A stretch of 64,000 nt of DNA, from contig OY294070.1 of the NCBI GenBank assembly GCA_958510875.1, positions 20,575,631 through 20,639,630 of the forward strand. Direction: 5' to 3'. Under the pieces are notes generated by a model. It saw only the letters and a list, made by a program, of their open reading frames with translations. It ran no database searches and was not told the origin of the DNA. The DNA is from Endomychus coccineus (Eukaryota; Arthropoda; Insecta; Coleoptera; Endomychidae). Numbering within the stretch: the stretch's first letter is position 1; each line of letters opens with the position of its first letter. Made by a program: the position numbers and the translations under genes. Below are positions 26,101 to 38,100 of the stretch, piece by piece.

Positions 26101-29100
26101 GTGCATATTTTAGGGTTTTTAAGTGCATATTTCCCGAGCTCTACTTATCACTAATGTGTGAAGAATGTAACGCATTAGAAATATGTTATTCAACTTCTAA
26201 CATAGATTCTATAAATGAAATCTTAGTCGAAATAAATGCATAACCTTCCACTGATTACGGAACTCATCATACAAAGATAGATAGTAGGAAAAAGGGCGTT
26301 TTTTAGAGTGACGGTGATTTAAATTGGAATAAAACCCATACAAAGTGACCACAAAAATGAAATTTTGGCTTTATTAAATAGAAAATCATTAATAACTTAT
26401 TGAAACGTACGTTTCGGTCTCACGACCATCATCAAAATACGTTTGATAACTAATTCACATTAACTAAACGTACTGAGCACTAATCCAGTCAATAAGCGGA
26501 AAACTTTCTAAAAAAAAGGGATCGGAATATTTTTTTTGCATGATGTTCTATGGCCCACGTAGCAAGCTAACCTCCGACGGCTTCCCATTCACCCCTAAAT
26601 GCTAAATTAATTCTTTTTAAGATAATTTTTAATTTATAAAAACACAAAAATTAAGCCTCCAAAATGGGTTCGGTTTTTTTTTGGGTCACTGAACACGAGT
26701 CCTACGTGATTTTCTCGGAAAACTCATTCATTGGGCGGAAAATCAGGGAAATTTTGTAATTTTCATAAAAATTTGCTAATTTTTCACGAGATTATGGTTT
26801 TATACATGAAAGATGACGGCAGTCGCGTATTTCGATCCAAAGTAGACCAAAATCAGGGAAAATTGAGGGAAACTGTGGGAAACCTAAAAACAAAATCTTT
26901 CCACGTCATTGAAATTATCGTGTGATAAGTTGCCGAAGGGGTTTTGTGTTAGCTGATTACGAATTTGATAATTAAAAAGTTTAAAAATATCTTTTACCGG
27001 AAAAACGAAGAAAAATTTTTTATGAATTCTTTTTTTAAATGTAATTTTTGAGTGTCGTGTTGATTAGCATTTGTGTTTTCGATGTGCATGTTGAATTACA
27101 AAAATTAAAAGTAGTGCCAAAAAAAAACAATTCCGGAAAATCAAAGAAAATTACAAGGAAAAGAGAGTTGTGAATTCACTAATAGTCCAAAGATATAAAC
27201 TCATTATATGAATAATGCTCTATACACAAAATAAAAGTAACTTACCATAGGATCTGTAGCTAAAGCCAACCTTTCGGCCGCCTCCAGCTGAGCTTGATGT
27301 GCGGGGTGATGAGGATGCCCTGGGGGAGCTCCAGGAGGTCCAGGCGGACCTGGTGGTGGGATACCCAACCTTTCCAATCGTTCCCTTTCGAGTTGTGACA
27401 ATTGTGCACCACCCCCGCCTCCGGGATAGAGGGCGAAATGATGGAAAGGGATTCCTGCCGGACCTAAACAAATGGCGAAATAAGTTTTCAAGATGGCTGG
27501 AAGAGAACTAATATAATACCTCCAGGTCCGGCCAGTCCCGCCGCCGCATATCTCCTCTGCAGTTCCAACCAGTGCGGGTCCATTGGATTCGGGGGTCCAC
27601 GCATACCGCTCTTCATGATTTCCTCTTTCAGTCTGTCGTTCAGTTCACGTTCTCGTAATTCTCTAATTTCCCTCTCCCGTTTTTCTCTCTCGAGGTGTTC
27701 TAATTCTAATCGCTCCCTGGCAGCAGGACCATACATATTCAATTGGTACAGCATCGGGTCCATCACATGGGCAGGAGGTAATATTCTCTGCATATGACCT
27801 GTAAATACGTAATAGTAGTTACGATTTTCATTTTCAAATCGTTGGAAGGCAGCCTGAGAACCGGACACAAGAATTTGAAAAACAAGGGGCTATTTATTTG
27901 AATGTGAGATTGATGTGACGACAAACATATAGCTTTCTCGTATATGAGCTTTTTTAAAGTAATATACATAATAATAATAGTAATAAATACGGCTAAAAGA
28001 CACCTAGTCTGATCCCCTCCTTTCAACAGAAAGCTTTTTTAAAGTTGGAATGTATTCATTACATAATAATAATGAAATAATATTAATAAATACGGTTTAC
28101 TATTTATTATTTGGCGTCGAATTATTAGACGTGCACATAAATACAGACCAAGCAGAAAGTAGACGATTGTCCCACACTTCCTCTAATTATTTTCTCTGTG
28201 CTCGAATTTCACCTCCCACTCTTGCCTTACGCTAGGACTCCTCGATCCGAAGAAACGAATATAATAAAATATTCTGGCGCGAGTGACGATGAAAGAAAGT
28301 ATGCAGACGCGTGCGTGTCGTAACTATATCATTGACCACTCCCTCCGGTATATAGAACCGCGGTGCCGCGTACGAATACTGAGAGAAACTTCAATATATT
28401 TCAGCAAAGAGTTCTATATAGAGAGTAGACAGCTAAGTCTTTCACTGGTAACGGATATTCTGTCCTTCTCGCGCACATGTACTGCGCTCTCACTCGCACG
28501 ATGTGCGCGCGTTATACTTATTCTTGTATTCTTATACTCTTTGTGATAGAAGGGGAGACCGTGCGAGTGAGAGCACACTAACATGTGCGAGAAGGACAGA
28601 ATGTCCGACTAGTTACCAGCGCTTTCCTATGCTTAACACACTACTTGTCTACTCTATATATAGAACTCTTTGTATTTCAGTCAGTGCAGTGTAGAATTCG
28701 TTGTCAGTCAGTCGCTGAATGGAGTCATGCTAATTATGGTAGCTACAGTAATACAATAAAGATCTAATTGAATTCATTAGTTTAAGAGATTGAGAGAAGT
28801 GATAACTGTGACAATAAAATAGCGTGTTGTTTGTTAGGTACCTAGTGTCTTATCCGACCATTTTTATTTCATTATACAGATCGTTCGGAAGGTTTTATCA
28901 ACTTTCTTGAGGATATCTCTTGATCTTGGTGAGGAAATTTATTATTTTTATTTTGAATCATTTTATATCAGAATGCAGCTAAGTGTTGAGTACCGAACTG
29001 TAACAGCAACTAACACTTATGATTCAACATCTACTTTCCACTAGAAAATAGTTTGAAGCAAAATTGGAATAGGGCAATCCATAGATTCTTTCGTTCCAGA

Positions 29101-32100
29101 TAAAAAATTCATACAAGTGTTGTAAACATTTTCCTGAGCGACATTATTAGAGAATACAAGATAACGAACTGTGATGAATATGTATGTCCTAGAAAGATTC
29201 CAAAACTTGTTCAAGATTGCTTTTCAAACGTGGGTATGAAAAAATGATAATTATAAATTATAATGACTTTATTTCAAGGAGTTCAAAAACCAAATCTTAA
29301 TAAAAATTTAAAATTATGAGATTATGATTGATATTTCAAAGTTTAGTTCAGGCTTTAGTATCGACGACAGCAATTTAGAAATTTAATTTTTTGCAGAAGA
29401 TAAAATTATAAGTTCATTTAAAATATGTCTTTCGGTAATTGAAGTAACAAATATTTACTGTCGCAACGAACGAAACACGAATATTTGAAAATGTAAAAAG
29501 TGTAAAATATATGAATTTGTATCACAAAACCACTACAGGAGTAATGTTTCTATAGTTGAAGACGTCATATCTATCTCTGACAGTTCTGACCTTTCAAAAC
29601 AAATTTCGTTGCTACAAATCGGTACAATATTGAACAGATGTGTTTCAATTTTATGACTTCGATAGAAACGATCTTTACTGTACCGGTATTACTGATTTAT
29701 TGTATCAGCTACATAAAGACAATATTAAACAAAGAAATATGTAGAAATTTGCAAGTGTTGAATTAATTAATTTAATTTGTATAAACTTGACTCAATGATT
29801 ATACATCAGTTCTATGATTTACAGGATTAGCATCATGTTTTATGTGAATCATCTCCAGGATACATTTCTTATGATAATTTGTTTCTTTAACTAAATATTA
29901 ACGTTTTTATAATCGAACTGATGTTAATCATCAAACCAATACTTAGCAAGGGCGGTGGAATTTTCTTAAGTTTTTGTTTTACCACTATACTTATGACCAT
30001 ACATTCTTTTTTGTAAATATTGTTTAGATTTCTGTATGTCCCATCGCAATCTAAACAATTTAATTTATATACCGTGTGGGTTTGTTTATCTTATTATTAA
30101 GCAATTATCTGCATACCGAATTAAAAGTCTAGTAAATTTATTAGATTCTTCTAGACATTCTATAACCAGGTTAGCGATAGTAACTGAAACAGGAGATCCT
30201 ATTGCTGTGCCCAATATTTATTCAAAATATTGTTCACCTTATTGAAAATAAGTGCATCTAAACAATACTTTACTGCATTTGTAAATTCAAACTGATCTAG
30301 AGATGTGTGGTCTTTAAACTCTGCCCAGTATAGGTACGCCTACCAATATTGCTTAGAATGGCACTCAAAGGTATATCAGTTTTATGGCCATAGATATATG
30401 GGGTTTGTCCATTATGGCAAATTAATGTACGTACATAAGACGAAAAAAAAGGAGTTGACATCTATGTTAATGTGACCTAATTCCCAAGAATTTAAATATA
30501 ATGGCTTCAATCAACGTTAACGGTCGATTTATGACAATAATTTTCTTTCGCCCCTTTGCCTTTCGTCAAGGTTGATTCTATGATTAAGCCACACAAACTT
30601 TTTAACAATAATCTGGAACCTACGTACTTTAGCATTTGAAATATCAATTATGTCTAGTTTCCACGTTACATGCATAATCAGAATTTTCAACTAACCTGGA
30701 CTGAATCCTCCGTGTGGTCTCGCGTATTCCGACAATTGACGGAGTGCGGGGGTATCGTTGAATCCAGGTCTTGAGAATCGTTCATAAGGCGATGATACCG
30801 TCTCCATGGGTCCTCGAGACGGCGGTTTTACGTCCGGTTTCTCCGGCGTCGTAATCTTTCTGGCCTGCGCTTGTTGCGCCCTCTCTCTTTCCTCACGCTC
30901 ACGTTCCGCCTGCTTTCGCAGACGTTCCTCCCTCTTGCGGGCCAACTTCGAATCAGGTACTGGTTTAAAGGTCAAGTCCGTTCGCGTGCAAGAGTTGTAA
31001 TCGCCCCGATTCCAGTGCCTCAAGAATCTGAAAGTAGAAAAACCGGGTTCATAATAAATGGCACTGATGATATTCTAAATAGTTGGTATCGTCCTCTTAT
31101 ACCGGGATATCAAAAATTATCTTGGTCAAGGGAGGTTGTGGAATCTAAAACGTGTGTCTTTACTTTACGTTTGAAATAATTATGTCATAATTAATTTGAA
31201 GTTTCTAAAAGTGCGAAATTTCGCAATTTTATACGAATATTGTAACACTCAGAAGTCTTTAGCGCTTTGGACTCCGGGATTTTCACGTGGCCTATCAGAA
31301 TTAGAAGGTTCGAATTATCTAAAAACATAATTGCATGAACGCCAGACGTCCTATGTAATTAGCTACGAACGAAATCATTTTGACATATGCCTCAAGGAGC
31401 TCGCTGCGCGTAAGTTAGAGTTCATACATTTTACCTCGGTCTTGTTAATTTGGGGCCGTTTCGTGCCCTTTGCGGGCGGCGCCAGTTGTAATAAAGTGTT
31501 TTCGGCTATGGGCCACTAGCTCTTACCCGCTTCGTGTATATTTTAGTCACGAGAAAATTCCCTTTGGTACGTCGCACGTTAGACGAGCGTAGCTGAGATC
31601 TGAGAATAGCTCAAACTGTTTTAATTAAATTGTCCTATTTAATGGACATTTATCGAAAAAAGAAGGGCCGTCGAGCACGGTCCGATACTAAATCTAACTA
31701 CATGGAGCAAAAACGGCACGCGAAAAATCGTCGTAAAGCCGTATTAGGTACAACCAGTTTGCACTTTCCTAACTCGCGTGCTACGGGCTTCTCACGTGAA
31801 CGTCATTCGATTTACGGAAAATTAACTATTTCAAAACAGTTTTTGACCCGGATTGTGGCTAGCACGACCTCTGAAAAGGTTCAAAGTTCACATAATTATT
31901 TCATAATTTGTAGTTCATTATTGTTTTACAACTGAAATAAATAGGTATGAAATTTGTAGGTTATTGATGATGTCAGTGTGACAGTGGCATAATTATTTCA
32001 AACGTAAAGTAAAGACACACGTTTTAGATTCCACAACCACCCTTGACCAAGATAATTTTTGATATCCCGGTACTATAGAACTGTGCTCCCCAATCTTTAG

Positions 32101-35100
32101 TCCCTCCTTTCAGTTGAAGGTTTTTTTAGAGACGAGATTTTATTTTGTCTTTGACTCGGTTCATATTGTTTTCTATGATAGCTAGGAGGTCACATTTTCC
32201 GATTTAGTTAAAGACATCGCTTGAGATTACACTGGTTCTTGGTTTTTAATGATAGATCCATAATTGGGCCTTGGAGGGGCCTAAACACATTTTAATCGAT
32301 ATCTCGACTTTGACTGAAGCAAAAAAGATGTGCAGGTGAGAAAAATATGCGTATGAACCAGGGCTATCAGCTCCTGAAATTTGTTTTTTTTTCCGAAATT
32401 TCGGCATCTCTATCAAAATGTCATTTTTAGATAGTATTGGTCAAAATCTACAATATGCATTTTGATTTAGGTCAAAATATGCATTTTTCAGCACGCTATC
32501 GCATTTATACTGTTTTTCGGAAAATTCAAACTTTCGCGCCAAAAAAAAGATATTGAAAAAAAAACCAGTGAAAAGTAGAATAAAAATGCCAACTTTACAT
32601 CTAGACCAATGTTTACGATTTTTTTTGGTTCAAAAAAAAATATATTTAAAAAACCCATAAAAAAATCACAAAATGGGCGTTTTCTCGGGCCCTTCAAATG
32701 ACTTCTACTTGGGCTCGTTCGACGCGTATTTTTATTATCTACAGATTTAAATTCGGGTGTATATTCTATTAAAGCCTTCGTTTTCAAATTAATTAAAAAA
32801 AAAATAAAATCTGGACAAAAAATGCCATAACTTTTCGAGCGGCAGCGACAAAATTTTTTAAACTATTTTTTCCGTACTCAGCAGCCCAAAAAAAACATAA
32901 AATAACATCAAAATTAGCTGTATCAAATTTTTCAGGATTTTCCGGACTGGACTATTGGGGCAGTCGAGCAATTCTGATATGTATGAATGGATATTAACTT
33001 ACATGGCAGACTGACTTCTATGGCACTCAGTGTCTTCTATCCTGGGTTCGGGAGAAGGTCCCCTTGACGGAGCTACAGGACTAGTTTGGTCCTCCTCTTC
33101 GGGAATAGGATCCGGCTCGGGTTCAACTTTGACGATATCTTCCGGCGGTGGAGGTTTCGTGGGCGTCACGTTCATAGGCGACGTGCTTGGGGCATGTAAA
33201 TTCTGCTGCATGTTGGCGGCTGCTTGGGCCGCGTGGGCGCGTAGAGCTTCCAAGGAACTGCTACCGACTGATTGTGGTGGACCTGGATAATAATTTACAT
33301 TTACCCTCTCATGCATATAAAGTCCACGGTAGTGGATGTGTAGTTCTATCTTCTAAAACACGGGCTTAATTTCAAAAAATAAAGTGTTGGCCGTCGGACG
33401 TACCTCGGAGACGATAAAACTACACCCGAGGAAATCAGAAGTATCCCCTTCATCAGGCTACTGAATTTCAAATACAACGGACTGACGATGAGATAGCAAT
33501 AAGTGAGGGCATAATAGGACACTAACTGGGAAGGAGAACCAACCTCATGGGGGAGGGGTTTCAGTCGGTAAGAATCCGGCACACCCGGGGGCACAGACCC
33601 CCGAGGCGTCTATGCAAGATTTTCCCACTTCTGGGCAAAAAAAGTTTAAGAGCAAAGAGTGACATAACACCAGAAATATTCCAAAGCGTTTCTGTCGTTT
33701 ATTTATCCCAATTGTTTTATAAAATTAAAAAAGTTAAAAAACATTCCTACAAGTATAATTAAATAAAATTAATTCCCTACAAACTAATAAATTGAATTAA
33801 ATATTTTAATAATATATAATTAATAAATTTAAGTAAAATTTATAATTTTCAGTTAAATTATTCATAAATAAAGTTTCAAATTAATTTTTTATTACAAAAA
33901 ACACTTTCAAAATTTCATTTAAACGTGCTGAAATTTCCATTGGATAAAAAAATTAACATGAATTTTTATTAATAAAATTAATAAACTAATTAATTAAACT
34001 TTTTAAATCGGGATCAGGTAATCGAAGGGCTCCAGAAATAAACTAAGCGCGATGATGAATTAATTCGTTTGGAAGCAATTATTTCCAGGGTAGTTCAAGT
34101 AGGAGGGGGAGTTAAAAATTTCACAAGGTATGAATAACCGATTGGTATTTAAAATTATTTGTAGTGTAAAGAAATATTTAATGGTCCGTGTTGAATTGGC
34201 GGATATATTGCTGTCTTTTCCTATTTGATGTCGTTAAATATTTTATATCCAGCAGTCGATCAACTTTAGAACCAAAACACGAACTTTGTTTTGTAAATAT
34301 CACCGTAATATAAAATACTTCAAATATATTGGCACACACACACACACACACACCTCTTTGAACATTGTTTTCATTTTGCACTTCCTATAAAATCCAATGG
34401 AATATTACGGTAGAGTAATAATTGCCCATTTCAATCAATGTTTTTCATTCGTGAAATGACAAGCACCAAATCGTTAAATAATAAAATCTCACTTGCAAAA
34501 ATATTTCAATCATAACCGTTCCAACGCTTTTGTTGGTAATGCGTGCTTTTAACACGACTCCGGTTTTCGGTGACATTAACTATTTATTAGTGATGGAAAG
34601 CGGGCAATTTTGAGAAGAAGTAATTGAAATTTACGATACCATCCATTCGATTTTACGAAAAATTGTGGAAATGATATCCCACGGAAAACTCCGGAAACAA
34701 AAACATGGTATGTACATAGAACATTCGAACTAACAATGTGTGGGCTGTTTTGGGTCAGCTATTGGCCGTAATAATTTAATATCGATATCAAATTAGGAAC
34801 ATCTTCACCTTTATTTCCGCGGGATCGAAATCCCCAGTAAAAGTAAATTTATTTTCTCAATAATAATTGTTGCAAAATAATAACAAGATATTAAGAAAAC
34901 AAATTGAAATACAGAAGAAATTTAAAATAAAATACAAGGACAAAAAATTACTTATTCAAGTATTCATTATATATGGTTCACATTTCACTATTATATTGAA
35001 TAATTTATTTTTAAATTCAGGGAAATTCTTCATATATTGAATATCAATTGGTAAGTTGTTGAAAAATTTGATGCACATATTTGTGCTGGATATATGAAAT

Positions 35101-38100
35101 ATTACGTGTGTTGTAATTGAAAGATTTGTTGAAATCTACAAAGAATCTTCTATATTTGAAAGTAAAAAGGAGGGATTGGTAAATGTATATCCCAATAACA
35201 GTAAAAAAGTTGTTTTTCTTGGAAAAACCTCTACAACTCTGTTTATATCCTAATCCAAAAAATATTCGTATGGCTGGCTCTTTTTTGCTGCCTGAATAGC
35301 ATCTCAACGTAGAAGCTGTTACCGAAAAAATTACCAAAAAACTCAACAGAGATTGAGAGTTTGGCGTAATAAAAAACTTTTAATGAATTTTCCTCAAGTT
35401 GTGGTTTCATGACAAGTACACTATAAATGATAGAACTCAGCTTTTCACATCGTTGTTCGATTTCTTTACACCAGTTGAGCTTTTTTTCTATATTTATTCC
35501 AAGTCATTTCTAATATTCCCTCATTACCAAAATGTAATTATTTAGATTTAATGTTTCCGGTATTTGCAGTCTACTGTGGCTTGATGTAAAGATGATGCAG
35601 TTTGTTTTTTTTTGTTCGATGTGAGTTTGTTATTCATACACCAATGTTCAATCTTTGAAAGCGGAGAGACGATTTCAGTTTCGTGAAGGGAAAGGTCATT
35701 TGCAGATACTTTAATGTTATAGTCTAGGAGCCAGAGCTCGGGAGCGACTGGAGGTTAACCCTTTCCAAGTTGCGGTTACTTGAAAAGCATGCCATTCTTA
35801 TACACTTCCAGCATGTTCCATCATTTTTATCGTGTCCGTTTATCAGGCCAACCAGTTAAAATTGACCCGAAAATGGACTGCAAGTTAATTATTTATTTAA
35901 TTTTCCTACCACCAACTTGTTTATTTTTAATTATTGTTCTTATCCTTTAATATTGAAAAATAATTAAAATTTAAAATAACTATTTACTTATGTTTGTATA
36001 TCTTTTATTTTTTTCTATTTTTTAAGTCACTAAGATTCAAAAATGTTCATTCTATTTTTTTTTAAATCATTAAAAGTAGAATTTAATCAGGTGCATTTTG
36101 TTTTGTAATTCAGTTTACTCTGATGATGGCTACTAGGTAGCTTAATAGTATTTTTGGTGAACTCTTTTTAGTAATGGCAGATAAAATTGAACAAGTGTAT
36201 TGATAATGAATATACACAAAAAAAACAGGAACTGACTAGGTCGTTGATCTACTTGTTTTCAATATTTTAAATAATATAATTATTAAATTAATATAACATA
36301 AGAATAGAAAAAACTATGGGAATACTTTATACTATAAAAAAAAAATATTTATTTAATTTTCCTACCACCAACTTGTTTATTTTAAATTATTGTTCTTATC
36401 CTTTAATACTAAAAATTAATTAAAATTTAAAATAACTATTTACTTATGTTAGTATATCTTCCATTTTTTTCTATTTTTTAAGTCACTAAGATTCAAAAAT
36501 TTTCATTCTATTTTTTTTTAAATCATTAAAAGTAGAATTTAATCAGGTGCATTTTGTTTTGTAATTCAGTTTACTCTGATGATGGCTACTAGGTAGCTTA
36601 ATAGTATTTTTAGTGAACTTGTTTTAGTAATGGCAGATAAAATTGTACAAGTGTATTGATAATGAATATACACAAAAAAAAAACAGGAACTGACTAGGTC
36701 GTTGATCTACTTGTTTTCAATATTTTAAATAATATAATTATGAAATTAATATAACATAAAAATAGAAAAAACTATGGAAATACTTTATACTATAAAAAAA
36801 AATTATTTATTTAATTATCCTACCACCAACTTGTTTATTTTAAATTATTGTTCTCATCCTTTAATACTTAAAAAAAAAGTTTATTTCATTTTCCTACCAC
36901 CAACTTGTTTATTTTAAATTATTGTTCTCATCCTTTAATACTAAAAATTAATTAAAATTTAAAATAACTATTTACTTATGTTTGTATATCTTTTAATTTT
37001 TTTCTATTTTTTAAGTCACTAAGATCCAAAAATTTTTATTCTATTTTTTTTGAATCATTAAAAGTAGAATTTAATCAGGTGAATTTTGTTTTGTAGTTCA
37101 GTTTACTCTGATGATGGCTACTAGGTAGCTTAATAGTATTTTTAGTGAACTCTTTTTAGTAATGGCAGATAAAATTGAACAAGTGTATTGACTATAAGTC
37201 ACTAAGATTCAAAAATGTTCATTCTAGTTTTGTAAAATCATTAAAAGTAGTATTTAATCAGGTACATTTTGTTTTGTAATTTAGTTTACTCTGATAATGG
37301 CTACTTGGTAGCTTAATAGTATTTTTAGTGAACATTTTTTATTAATGGCAGATAAGATTGAACAAGTGTATTGACTCTAAAATAGAATACTTTACAGAGG
37401 GGATTGAAGGACTTATAAAGAAGATCATTAATATATATTAAGAACAAAAGTGGGCCAATTAGGTTACCTTGAGGGACTTCCATTTGTAGTGACAATTACC
37501 CAGATAAGAAATTTTGTCCACCCTCCGAAATTTTCCCTCTCTGCGTTCTACATTCTAAATAGTTTGCCATTAAGGCTATTGTCTATCTTTGACTCCGTAT
37601 TGCTCCAGTTTTGTAAGAAGGATTTTCTTATCAACAGTGTCGAAAACCTTTGGAGAGATCAAGAAATAGTCCACATGGGATTTCTTCATTTTAGAAGGAT
37701 ATTACAATCAAAACTGCTGTTTAAGAATGATGGTCTTTAAGAAAACAATGTTGACTGTCACTGAAAATCTTGTATTTTGTGAAAAAATCCTTCAATCTAT
37801 TGTATAGAAGCTGGTCATACCTTGTGAAATTAGAGCCATTACTTCAAATAATTCAATGAAATTCGAAAGTTTCACTTATCATCCTTTAATAATCAATAAA
37901 TCTCAAAACTTGTTTCCTAAATTTGCTAGAAATAGCCAAAAAAACCCGGTTAAATCTGGAATTTACAAAAGTGGGTCTTGTTTAAAATCTTATGTACCAC
38001 AAACTAGAACTCGTTATAAGGAACATTCTGCCCATATGAAGAAGAAAAGGGAAAAATTTGCATAACCAGATTTTTAATTTTATTTTAATTATGAACAAAT

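Noticed and set aside
31250..31325. Possible tRNA or tRNA-derived SINE (box B-like GGTTCGAATTA near 31308)
   Set aside because: The box A candidate is poor, and I could not pair an acceptor stem or anticodon arm. The stretch lies inside the terminal-repeat element, and one box-like match is not enough.
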